This document shows positions 24,694 to 38,362 of a DNA stretch of 64,000 nt, one piece after another (position 1 is the first letter of the stretch; every line of letters begins with the position of its first letter). The notes under the pieces are model-generated. The model worked only from the letters and a program-made list of their open reading frames with translations. It had not been told where the DNA came from and did no database searches. Origin of the DNA: Spinellus fusiger (Eukaryota > Mucoromycota > Mucoromycetes > Mucorales > Phycomycetaceae); NCBI GenBank assembly GCA_025094145.1, contig JALLLS010000087.1, positions 62,001 to 126,000 on the forward strand, given 5' to 3'. The position numbers were made by a program, and so were the translations under genes.

Positions 24694-24949
24694 TAGAGAG
24701 AGAAAAAATAATAAAGTTGAGACTTAAATTCCACATGGAATCCCCAGGCCCACGTCATGCGTGACTTGTAATGGGATGCGTAGGACCCAACATTGAAAGA
24801 GAGAGAAAAAATAATAGAGGGAGAAAAGAGCCCAGTGTCTCCTTCACCAGACGTCACGCTACTGCTTTTGAAGTGCCGCCTCCTGTCCTTGTGTCTCCAT
24901 TGATCCATTACACTGCACAGGTCTCCATAACTTACTCTCTGCTCTCACT
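24694..24949. promoter_or_regulatory. Divergent promoter, Nab3-like / PRP22
   Basis: 256 bases separate the start codons of the minus-strand Nab3-like gene and plus-strand PRP22. It holds purine runs (GAGAGAGAAAAAATAATA) on both sides of a GC-richer centre with CACGTCATGCGTGAC near 24751-24766, which resembles a cAMP-response/bZIP type site. Activity is inferred from position only. Confidence 0.4.
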
Positions 24950-28841
<3,892 letters not shown>

Positions 28842-29415
28842 GTACACACTAGGAGATCTTTGGGATATAATAAGAAATGCATGGACTATATAAAATTATA
28901 ATATTTCTCTGATTGGCTAATGTGTTTGAAAAAGACCTATTCGATGTCTAAATTGCAACATTTAAAATTCAATATACCTATTTTAGCAATAACTGTTGAC
29001 TTAACAATTAAACACTATAGATTTGGATATAAAAGGAAAAAATAAAGCTGATATTGAAACTCAGATACTGCATTTATTGTTTAACATAATGTGTTATCCT
29101 TAAGCCAACAGTATTTACACTATTTTCAGAATGTATTCGCACCTTTTTTTTTTCTCTTTTTTTATATATATAGGAAGGGTAAATAGGGTTGGAATTCAAT
29201 TACAATGATTTATTTGTTTGGAAAATCATAGTGGACATGCCAAACTGTCTAAAGCAGCGCATCAAGCACTTAATGGTTTGTCAAAGAAGAGAGGCTTTAA
29301 AATACATCTTTATCCACTCATATTCTCCTATCCATTTCAACTCCCGCATGAGAAAGAAGAAAAAAAAAGGTCGTGTGAATACAGAACCGAGATCTCATTC
29401 TCTTCATTGAACACT
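28842..29415. other. Spacer between PRP22 and CZIB
   Basis: 574 bases. The first about 100 (TTTGGGATATAA, ATTGGCTAAT) recur in diverged form at 39405-39510. The rest holds AT-rich 3' untranslated DNA, a T-run at 29143-29162 and the probable promoter and 5' leader of the downstream gene. No additional gene is supported. Confidence 0.45.
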
Positions 29416-30282
29416 ATGGTTGTATGTATATGTTATTGGCACTGCTCTAAGCAGTCATACCTTTTCTTTATATAAAAACACACACATAAGAAATGTAACT
29501 GAATAAAAGCTAAACACTTATTGACAGAAACTTGGTCTTTACTTCAAAGCTGATTTAGAAAACGTCACTGAGCTTGTTCCTGTTGAAGACTACCAGTGGC
29601 ACTTTAAGGTAGGTCAGCCTTCTTTTCTGGCAGTACCAATGACTCTGTGTTCTTTATAGATAGAATGTGGTAGCTGTCGTGAAGTAGATGCTTCCTGGAT
29701 TACTTTCAATCAAGAGGTAAGCGCGTGTTGAAGTGCAGTCTAGTACAGAATACAAGGCATTTATTCATTGGACATTAGGATATGTTTGATGTGAGTGGGT
29801 CCAAAGGATCTGCCAATCTAGTTATGCGATGCAAGTTCTGTAAGAGAGAATCCACAGCACGTAAGTTGTAAAAAGATTGAATTGAATTGAATTGAATTGA
29901 ATTGAATTGAATTGAAAATAGAATTCGATACTGGAGCAAAGATTCTTCCTTATACAAAGACGGGTGAATTCCAAAGAATTGCTTCTTTTGACTGCAGAGG
30001 ACTGGAATTAGTGGATTTCTCTCCAAGAGTAAGTAAAGGAAAGTCACTGTCATTTACTCTTTGAGTTTAGGATTCTTGGTTAGCAAAAGGTGCAGAGTCT
30101 GGCACAAAATTTGAAGACATTGATTTGTTGGAGGGAGAATGGGCCGAGTATGATGAAAAGGCAAGTCAATGGGCGGATGGAGTAGAACAGAATAAGAGAA
30201 GAGGCTAATGTGTCCACTCTTCCAGGTCAATGAACCTGTAGGTATCTCCAATATTGAAGTACGCTTTAAAAAGGAGAAATAG
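29416..30282 (+). CDS. CZIB: CXXC zinc-binding protein, UPF0587/DUF866 (CZIB, C1orf123-like)
   Basis: Small eukaryotic zinc protein; YCR090C in yeast. Function is poorly known. Seven exons: 29416-29421, 29528-29608, 29660-29716, 29779-29860, 29922-30028, 30071-30160, 30226-30282, giving 159 residues (human 160). Exon 1 codes only Met-Val. Motifs: GLYFKADLENVTEL, the first zinc pair in ECGSCREVDASW, the second in MRCKFCKRES, then GEFQRIASFDCRGLELVDFS and GTKFEDIDLLEGEWAEYDEK. Intron 6 (30161-30225) begins with GC rather than GT (AAG|GCAAGT), and intron 4 contains a pentanucleotide repeat. Confidence 0.92.
29875..29914. repeat. (ATTGA)n microsatellite in CZIB intron 4
   Basis: About eight tandem copies of ATTGA inside the 61-nt intron 29861-29921, ending just before the acceptor. 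It occupies most of the intron and leaves no normal pyrimidine tract. Confidence 0.85.
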
Positions 30283-30504
30283 ACAAAAATACATAGCAAA
30301 TCAAATGTATAAAATACTGTTGCTTTCTACACTGAGCCAGGTTTTTAAAGTGATAGCTATAGCACAAGGTGTTTTCATTTGCTATAGAGTTGCCTAGGCA
30401 AATGATAGAGTAGGTCTCATCATCCAACCCAAGATAGTTTAAGAAAAGACAATAGACATTGCTAGAAACAAATGCTAGACTAAGGGGGCATTTGGAGATA
30501 ATCT

Positions 30505-30519
30505 TATAGATACATAAAG
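30505..30519 (+). repeat. LINE copy 2 target-site duplication, left
   Basis: TATAGATACATAAAG, identical to 32180-32194; the two flank the LINE insertion exactly. Confidence 0.92.
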
Positions 30520-32179
30520 TTCAAAGTATTTTTATTTTTATTTTTGGGTGTTTGGTTTGCTATTCGCGCATTGGACATATGAGCCGCCCTATGAGAACTT
30601 TTGGGAAAACTATGATAAATATATAAATACTCTAAATACTCAAGTGAAAAATAATAATGCAAGGAAAGAGGAAACAGAAGAATAAGAGAAATATAAACCC
30701 TCAATGAGGGAAAAATGATGGTAAATGAGAAATGATGGTAAAATGAGAATTATGAATAGACATCCAAAAGGCCATAAAGTCAGCATGGAAACCAGGACAC
30801 CAAAAAAAGATAACCGTCATCCTGTGGCAATCCAAAATCCAACGAGGGATACTTGGAGCAACTCGGACAATCCTGAGAATATATACAGCAACTACACTAG
30901 CAGCTTCTGGCTTTGCTAAACGGGTTAAGAATGGATGGTAGAGGAGAGATCGGAGGAGAAGTGAGGATACAGCGTCTGTTGCTGAAGGAGTCCTTTGCAC
31001 TCTATAACAGCATCAGTGTTCCCGCTCAGCACACCCATCAGCAGCCTCAATGATCAAGCTACCAGCTGATGGCTCTACCTTAAAGTCTCGAGTAGACGTG
31101 GCTCGATCAATGGCTTGCAGCAGTATTAACAGACTGGACCAGAGATCTCGCCATTTAATAAAATGACTTAGCCGTGCAAGGCAGAAAATTTAGACAATAG
31201 TCAATTGGATGAACGTTGTGTGGTGGTGCAGGAACTAGGAAGAACAAGAACATGGAGCGTTCATGATCAACCAATGTGTAGGTGAGAAAGTGGTTCCAAT
31301 TGACAGATGGGTGGCCACATTGGTAAGGAACTAAAGGTGTTGGTGGTAACCAAGCAATCCTCCATTTTAACAGACAATGTCTCTCTTTGCGCATGCACGG
31401 TAGTAGAAGAATTGGATCCCAAACAGGTCTATAGAGTCCATGGGCTACCGTCACCAGCGGATTCTTGCCATGCACTAGACTATTCATTTCACTTTGAAGA
31501 CGTTCAAGATAAGCTACCCTTAATGGATATTTAGGAGAGTTGTGAGCCAGTCCTATTCTTTGAGCATTTTGCCAGAGTGCATTGCCCTGTAGCTTAATCC
31601 ATCTGACTTTACTCTTGGGTGCTTAAAGCTGCAGGACAAGGCACCAGAGGAGGGTGTCTTCAGGAAGGGTAGCTGCGCGCTCAACAAATTTAGCTTGCAG
31701 ATAAAGGAAACGAGAGTATATGTTAGGGAGGGCGGCTAATTGGGCAACCTGGATCGTTCCAAACCTAGCAGTAGCAGATCTAGCGAGACAAAGTTTCAGA
31801 CAAGCAGACTGACAGGTTTGTAGCGGGCGGATGCCTAGTCTATTGACATTACAAATAGCCAACCCATACTCAAGAATAGGCCAAACAAAAACAGTATATG
31901 CTCTTGGGGCTGCTGTAATCCCAAAGCCATACATGTTTACACCCATTCCTCTCAGCTTTTGCATTACTGCAATTGCCTTGACTTGTGAGTGTGAGAACAG
32001 TGCGTCTTGGTTAATACCTTGATGTGAAAAGGGGATACCAAGGTACTTGAAAGTATCACAGGTTGGAAGCTTGTTGCCATAGAGATAAAACGGCACATTG
32101 GCCGGGGCATTGAGTACTTCACATTTGGAGGGACTCTACCTGTAGCCAAGGAGGGTCGAGTGAATTTTGGCAAGGGCCA
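30520..32179 (-). mobile_element. LINE copy 2, 5'-truncated
   Basis: Minus-strand copy of the element at 12487-16371, equivalent to its last about 1.65 kb. It starts inside the reverse-transcriptase region just after YADD (the LPKFTRPSL/YKWSPS equivalent) and ends at the same 3' terminus. It is bounded by 15-bp identical target-site duplications, a typical product of target-primed reverse transcription with incomplete synthesis. The frame is open across the site where copy 1 has lost one base, but other stops occur (for example upstream of 31487), so it is dead. A TATCCACAGG-type change and many transitions separate it from copy 1. Confidence 0.92.
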
Positions 32180-32194
32180 TATAGATACATAAAG
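32180..32194 (+). repeat. LINE copy 2 target-site duplication, right
   Basis: Second copy of TATAGATACATAAAG, directly at the truncated 5' end of the LINE. It dates the insertion as later than the gene duplication around it, or at least shows it has not decayed. Confidence 0.92.
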
Positions 32195-32431
32195 AAACAG
32201 TAAGCAATACACTTTGAATTCAGTCTCCACGCATATAAACCGCAGTATTATTACTCCTACTATTATCTGGAGTGAAATATCCGCAGTGAAATAATAAACC
32301 TTGGGCTTAGTTATTGTAGATAAAAAGCCTTACCGACTTTGTCTTGTAATCAAATTGGGTAAATGTTTTGCCTTTTGCAGCATATAAAGAATCAGATAAA
32401 CACAGCCAAATGATCTTCTCTATTGAACATT

Positions 32432-33298
32432 ATGCTGGTATATACATGTTACAGGGCTAATCTACATATCTATTCTCCTTATGTATAAGCACCTATAATT
32501 CAATAGAATAGATTCATTAAACTCTTTTTGGTAGATAGTCGATCTATATTTGAAGGCTGGCTTGGACAATATCACTGAGATTACTCCTTCTGAAGGCTAT
32601 GTATGGCACCTTAGAGTACGTTGGCCGTCTTTTGTAGTATGGTGTTAATGTATTATGTCTTTATAGGCAGAATGTGATGATTGTCACAATGTGCATTATT
32701 TCTTTCTTGAGATGACCCAAGAAGTAATTATCTACTGGAATAATGAAGTATAGAACAGAGTCTGATCTGTCATTGATTGGATCCTAGCGCATGTATTATG
32801 TGGGTGATCCCAAAGAGGCTTATAATCTAGTGTCGACATGTGTATTCTGTAAAAAACAGTTCAAAGCAAGTAAGTTGTAAAAGAAGAAAGAAAGATAGAA
32901 TTGAATGGCATGAAAAACAGAGTTTGAGACTGGCTCAAAGATCATTTCCTATACAATGGCTGGTGAATTCCAAAGAATTGCTTCTTTTGAGTGCCATGGA
33001 ATGAAGTTTGTGGATTTCTGTACAAGGGTAAGTGTAGGATAGCAACCATCCTACTTATTTTGAGTTTAGGGTATTTGGACAGGAAAGGGTATAAAGTGTG
33101 GCACTCCATTCAACAAGATTGATTTGACATCGAGATACTGGGAAAGATATGATAAAAAGGTAAATCAACAGGCCTACATGCTAAGGTACTTATTCTCATT
33201 AGGCCTTTAAGTATGCAAGTGTCTACAATAAGGAATCCTGCTTAAAAGTGAGGGAAGAACAAGAACAGATCACTATGTCTGTAAATTCAGATGTATAA
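32432..33298 (+). CDS. Divergent CZIB/UPF0587 paralogue
   Basis: Tandem duplicate of the gene at 29416. Seven exons: 32432-32437, 32535-32615, 32667-32723, 32788-32869, 32921-33027, 33070-33159, 33203-33298. Exon lengths 6, 81, 57, 82, 107 and 90 are identical to the first copy; only the last differs (96 against 57), giving 172 residues with a new charged tail (KVREEQEQITMSVNSDV). Zinc pairs are kept (ECDDCHNV, STCVFCKKQ), as is GEFQRIASFECHG. Elsewhere it has diverged strongly, for example LDNITEITPSEGYVWHL for the first copy's LENVTELVPVEDYQWHF. The open frame suggests it is or recently was functional. Its intron 6 donor is GT, not GC. Confidence 0.8.
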
Positions 33299-33451
33299 AA
33301 TAATAATATTTTTTCCATACTTATCCAAGTCTCTATTGCTAAACTAATCTCATTGCAATGTTTCTGTATCTCAAGCCCAGACTAAGTTTATTAAGTTAAT
33401 ATCACATTCGTATACTGTCATTATCTCATCTATTTATGAGATAGAATATTT

Positions 33452-33827
33452 ATGTCTTTTACTAATAAAGAAGAGCTCCTTGAGAAGACGACAGAAAAGT
33501 ATTTCATTAAAGATGGATCAGTATTTTATAAACTATTTTTCAATCAAGTCCAGGGATGTCTAGTCGAGTGGAGGTCTCTCTTGAACACTTATTAATATCA
33601 TTCATAGACGTATGAGTAATGATGGACCTAGTCTGGATGTTATTCAACATATTCTTCATAGAGTGGGTTGGAATAAGGAGGTAAACAAGACAGAGACTAT
33701 TAGAATAAGAAACAATAACAACTACAAGTGCATTCTATATTTTGAAATATCTGCAATCTTTCTTGGAGCTCAGTTTACATCAATAGACGATTCATTGCTA
33801 ACAAAAGAGTTCAACTGTTATAAATGA
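33452..33827 (+). CDS. Small hypothetical protein
   Basis: ATG at 33452 opens MSFTNKEELLEKTTEKYF and VFYKLFFNQVQGCLVEWR. A 36-nt intron (donor GTCTCT, branch-like TATTAAT, acceptor CATAG) would join it to SNDGPSLDVIQHILHRVGWN ... FLGAQFTSIDDSL, ending at 33825-33827, about 112 residues. Without splicing the first part stops at 33593. The short intron and weak donor make the model uncertain. I recognise no family. It lies between the CZIB paralogue and FSH1 on the same strand. Confidence 0.35.
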
Positions 33828-34273
33828 GGGAATGTCCTGTTTCCTGGAATGGATCAAGGGAAAAGTATTGCCCGTTGCATTTTAGAAGAGAACACTGTCA
33901 AATAATTTGTCTTTTATTGCCAATACCTTGGAAGAATGTGTATCGACATAGTCTTTTGATTTGTAGAGTGTATGAATGAGACATTTAACTTGACTACTTA
34001 AGCATACTTCTTTGTTATTGGAGTTTTTGAACACGATGAAGAGATGGATTAAAAAGTGGCTCTGCTATGTAAATGTAGATCGGGAATTAAATTGATGAGT
34101 TACTCACTCAACACAACTGCTTTGGCATCCCAAAAGACATTCTTCCTTTACAACGTGTGACCGAGGAAAGAAGATACACGGTATTATCATGTACATTAAA
34201 GAGTAGAAGCACAGATCTATAAACGAAAACTCATAAGCACATCAACACAATAGACTTTATATTTTATTTTCCC
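33828..34273. other. Spacer upstream of FSH1-like gene
   Basis: 446 AT-rich bases with stops in every frame. It probably holds the promoter and leader of the hydrolase gene starting at 34274. Nothing else recognisable. Confidence 0.4.
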
Positions 34274-35217
34274 ATGACAGATAGAAAACTAAAAATCCTT
34301 TGTCTTCATGGATTTGGACAAAACGCAACAGTGTTTGAAAAAAAGTGTGCACGCTTCACAAAAGACCTCTCTGGAACTGTTGATTTTGGTAAATATAGAC
34401 CTCTTCTAAACCACTCTCTTATTGATCGTGTTTTTCTTTAGTCTATAAAACAGCCCCTCACCGCATAGAAGCACCTGATGCTACTACTGTGGGTGAACGT
34501 TCCATGGATCTTGTAGAGTGCTCTAAAGGTAGAAATCTCACTCAGACTCCTCCCCTCTTTGTAGGCTAATGATGCATTGTATGAGCAGAATCAGAGACTT
34601 TTGCCTGGTGGTATCCTTCGCGCTACAGTTTCTCTGGAAAATACAACCATGGATCTGAGGCCACGATGACTTGCCTCACACAGATACTATTGGAAGAGGT
34701 AAATAACATGTGTGTTTGTCTGTAGTGATGCTAGAGGACTCTTACTATTAGGGCCCATTTGATGGTGTGATGGGGTTTTCTCAAGGTAAGCAAGACTCTT
34801 GTGTTTGATAGCTTATCGAGTGTACTCCAGGGGCTGCGGTTGGATCGCTGCTACAGCTACTGCTTGTGCATTCTACGCTTCCGGAGTTCATAGCAAAGGA
34901 CATTGCCCACCCACCCTTTCGATTTGTGATTGTTCTGAGTGGCTATAAAGACGACCACAAGGGGGCCATCCATCATGTCTACAAGTCACCCAAGCTCCCA
35001 TCCCCCAGTCTTCATATTATTGGCGAGACGGATACTGTTGTATTGGAAGAGGCCAGTCTTGCCCTGTCCCATCAGTTTATCAACCCAACCCTATTCCGGC
35101 ATCCTGGAGCGTAAGTGCTAGTGTTGAGAACAGATGGATTAATAGGGATCCAGTCATTTTGTGCCTACAAGTGCGGCCAGTAACAAGACACTACGGACAT
35201 TTCTGAGTCATTTCTAG
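34274..35217 (+). CDS. FSH1-family serine hydrolase
   Basis: Alpha/beta hydrolase of the FSH1/OVCA2 family, probably a cytosolic esterase or thioesterase of unknown substrate. Six exons: 34274-34388, 34442-34528, 34589-34698, 34752-34785, 34831-35110, 35154-35217. It opens KLKILCLHGFGQNATVFEKK (oxyanion strand). The nucleophile is in GPFDGVMGFSQGAAVGS (G-x-S-x-G), the catalytic Asp in SLHIIGETDTVV and the His in FRHPGAHFVPT after the last intron, so the triad is complete. The family's WWYPSRYSFSG region is in exon 3. Length of about 229 residues is typical. Confidence 0.88.
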
Positions 35218-36169
35218 GTGTCTCTCTTCTGTTTGTAGGGCTACTTTTACAGAATAAGTATAAAGTGATTTTCATAGCTTAAGGCACTTGAGGCACTTGT
35301 GCAGCACATTTTTATTTTGTCTATTGTGTCTATTGTGCAGCACTTGAGGCACTTGTGCAGCACATTTTTATTTTGTCTATTGTGTCTATTGTGCAGCACT
35401 TGAGGCACACGTCCTCCATGATAAGCCATCCCTACAGATAGCACCCAAATCCATTCGTGTGACGTCAATGCTTTTCCTGCCTTGACAAAGAACAGCCCAA
35501 CAAACCACCCTTACTAGAACAGAGAGTCACTGAAGAATTTTATCTCTTTGTTGATTTCTTTTCTTTGTTGCTTTTTGCTTTATTTTGGAGTGCTTTTTTT
35601 TTCTTCTTTTTTTTTCCTTCCTTTTCTGAACACAAAGAAAATTTTTCTATTTTTCTCATTCTTTTATTTTGATTACTGTTTCAATTTCTTTGCGCTTTTA
35701 ACACTCATTTTCATAGCACACCCTAGTGTCTCTGTCTACATTTTCACAGCACACCCTATTTTGTACATTCTATTTTCACAGCATACTCCACCCACCCCAA
35801 GGCTCCTTTGGTTCTCCGCTATCTTTTCGTCTTGACGCATTTTGTACCCTTGTCAGTGATTAATACCCGCTTTCTGTCTGTCCATTAGTGAAAAAGCGTC
35901 TTGCCAAAATTATTCTATTTTATTTTTCAAGCAGCGTCGTCTACTCTATTTGCACTTGGTGAGGTTCATGGGCTCCGCTCAACATCTCATTCCGTCCTGC
36001 TTTTCGCTCCCAAATCCATGCCCCGAAGTGTCATGAGGATTCATCCCTTGTCATGAGAGGTGACAAGAAACAAAAAAAAACAAAAAAAAGAAACAAAGGA
36101 AAAGCAGAGATGGTTGGAATTGTTGCAGTGGACATTGAACAACACGCGTTATGGGACTGATGCTTGGTT
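35218..36169. other. Spacer with long leader of the Zn2Cys6 gene
   Basis: About 950 bases. It holds a 56-bp tandem repeat (annotated separately), T-rich blocks at 35585-35700 and 36060-36100 A-rich DNA, probably promoter and long 5' leader of the transcription factor at 36170. The open frames are low-complexity and not supported as genes. Confidence 0.4.
35284..35408. repeat. 56-bp tandem repeat, about 2.2 copies
   Basis: Unit starts GCACTTGAGGCACTTGTGCA at 35284 and restarts at 35340 and 35396 (partial). Full copies appear identical. Lies just after the FSH1-like stop, so likely in its 3' region. Confidence 0.9.
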
Positions 36170-37366
36170 ATGTATAGAGTGACTATGCAGTTTATCCACA
36201 ACAATCCCTACTTTCCTGGCTACAGTGCCAATTTACAACAGCAACAGCAACAGCAACACTCCATGGGAATGCCTTTGACGGAAGGTATGGCCGTTTATCC
36301 TGGTCAGCCTCAAGTACTGCAGGTGGCTTCTGTCAATAGCTATGGCTTGCCAGGAAAGGCCAAACGAAAGCAAGTCAAGAATGCGTGTGGTATGTACTAT
36401 ACTGATGCCACTGACTGTCCTACGAATACCACTGACTATCTTATACAGTCAATTGTCAAAAGGCCTGTAAAAAGTGTGACGAAGAACGCCCCTGCCAACG
36501 GTGTGTCAAGCACGGTTTAGTAGATACATGCGTGGATTCTGTAAGGAAAGAACGTAAAAAGGGAGTCAAGAGAGGTCCCTACAAAAAAAGAAAACAAGGT
36601 AAAAGAGGTCTATTTTCCAAGCATACCCTTGGCTCATACAGCCACCCTAGATGGATCTGCAGATTCCTCCACTGCCTCCACACACAATCCATCTTCTCTC
36701 ACCACTGGACTCTATTCTCCTGTGGGTGCTGGTACGGCAGATGCACGCACAACATCTGCTCCTATGCACTATCCACCTCTTACAGCAGGTCCTTATGACC
36801 CATTCCATGCTGTCAACTACCAGAACTCCTCCTATATCATGTCACAGGGCTACATTATGCAGCCTGCGTACCAGCAAATGTACCCGACCCATCCCTCCAT
36901 GCTTACCTACCAAACAGCCATGCACCTCCTCTCTCCCCAGCAACACCAGTCCTCTGTACCCTCCAATGAACCCCCGCCTGTGGATCCAGCAAAGCAACAT
37001 GCATCCTCAGACACCACACCCTCCACGCCTACACCCACCACAACACCCACCACAACACACACACCAAGGGCTGGTGGGAAGTCCATCACCACACCTGATC
37101 TGGATGAAGAAGGATCCAAGCTGAACCTTTTATCGCAACTGTGCAGTGCTGTTCTGCATCACAAGGAGACTATGCCAAAGACAAAGTCAACAGAGGAACA
37201 AGGGAAAGAGACAGGATCTTCTTCTCTTTCTTCCCATCACAGCAACAGCAACACCACCAGCAACAATGACACTGCAAAACCCGAATCTTCTCAATCTTGG
37301 CCTCTTCCTTCATTGCAGTCCATTGTGCCTGAACATGTGTACCAGCAGCATCAACAACCACAGTAG
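36170..37366 (+). CDS. Zn2Cys6 fungal transcription factor
   Basis: Three exons fit one frame: 36170-36389, 36449-36598, 36642-37366; 364 residues. The binuclear zinc cluster crosses intron 1: [21 protein letters not shown], then [11 protein letters not shown], followed by the basic linker [18 protein letters not shown] that contacts DNA and likely serves as nuclear signal. The N terminus has a short Gln run. The C-terminal half is Ser/Thr/Pro/Gln-rich and disordered ([15 protein letters not shown]), a likely activation region. No fungal-specific middle homology domain is visible, so this is a small regulator. Target genes unknown. Confidence 0.9.
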
Positions 37367-37693
37367 CATTGGACAAAAGCACAAGGGAGATCCACGTGTT
37401 CTTCTTCTGCTGTGTTGATGGGTAGGTAAAAAGACAGTCAACTTTATCACAAGAGAAGAACCACCGTTCCCTTGTTTTTCTTTCTTTTCTTTCTTTTCTT
37501 TTGCTGCTTCACTTTCTATTGTCTAATTCTAATATTTCCCTGTCTCTACTCTGCATAAGTGTGACTGTTTCTTTTCTCTTTCTCTTATTCTCTCTTTATG
37601 CTGTCCTCCTACAAAAGTACACTTTCTCCTTGACAGCCCTCTCTTTCTTTCTTTCCATAAAAGAGTGATAAAATACGCCATGTTTTATATAGT
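37367..37693. other. Convergent 3' spacer
   Basis: 327 bases between the convergent Zn2Cys6 and uL16m genes. It carries long CT-rich blocks (CTTTCTTTTCTTTCTTTTC at about 37479) typical of 3' untranslated DNA. No gene seen. Confidence 0.5.
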
Positions 37694-38362
37694 CTACTGT
37701 ACAATAGCAGTCTCTGTTTCTACAATGGGAGTCACAGCAAGACTTTGGGGAGTTCCTTGAGGAAGAGGAAGAGGAATGTAACCAGCACCTACAATAGGCT
37801 TGGCACCACGCTCCACTATTTCTGTCTTGACAGGCAGCTTGTGACTGGCAAGACGGAATGCTTCTTTGGCAATCTCTTTACGCAACCCACCAATCTCAAA
37901 GATAATGCGATTGAGAGGAACACGACATGCCCAATATTCAAAAGTACCCTTTCCTTTACCCATACGCACTTCATTGCCCTTGCTAGTGACCGGGATATCA
38001 GGAAACACACGCATCCACACTTGTGAGCCCTTGACTGTTTTGATCTTTCGACGAATGGCATTGTGGACAGCCGTCAGTTGTCTGGCTGTCAGTCGAGCTC
38101 CCTCCTTGATACGCAGACCGTACTCTCCAAACTCAACAGTAGTACCTTTGGTCGATCCACCGGTGGGAAGAGGAATCTTACCCTTGTGTGCCTTGCGGTA
38201 CTTTGTGCGGCGTGGAGAGAAGCTGGAGGCAAAACGGACCATCGTCGTGGCTATGGCAGGGTGCTGTACGATAGGCCTGGGTGTCATGAGGAGACCATGG
38301 CGGAGGAATGTGGGGGCGGCTGTTACAGCGCCAAGAAGACTCTTTCTGTAGGCACTGAACAT
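37694..38362 (-). CDS. MRPL16: Mitochondrial large-subunit ribosomal protein uL16m
   Basis: Intronless frame of 222 residues. An N-terminal basic, Arg/Ser-rich presequence (MFSAYRKSLLGAVTAAPTF) suggests mitochondrial import. The uL16 fold follows: RTKYRKAHKGKIPLPTGGST, FGEYGLRIKEGARLTARQL, RVFPDIPVTSKGNEVRMGKG, KGTFEYWACRVPLNRIIFEI and AKEAFRLASHKLPVKTEIV. uL16 sits near the central protuberance and tRNA corridor of the mitoribosome. Starts at the only ATG that includes the presequence. Confidence 0.95.
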   Translation of the reverse strand: MFSAYRKSLLGAVTAAPTFLRHGLLMTPRPIVQHPAIATTMVRFASSFSPRRTKYRKAHKGKIPLPTGGSTKGTTVEFGEYGLRIKEGARLTARQLTAVHNAIRRKIKTVKGSQVWMRVFPDIPVTSKGNEVRMGKGKGTFEYWACRVPLNRIIFEIGGLRKEIAKEAFRLASHKLPVKTEIVERGAKPIVGAGYIPLPLPQGTPQSLAVTPIVETETAIVQ

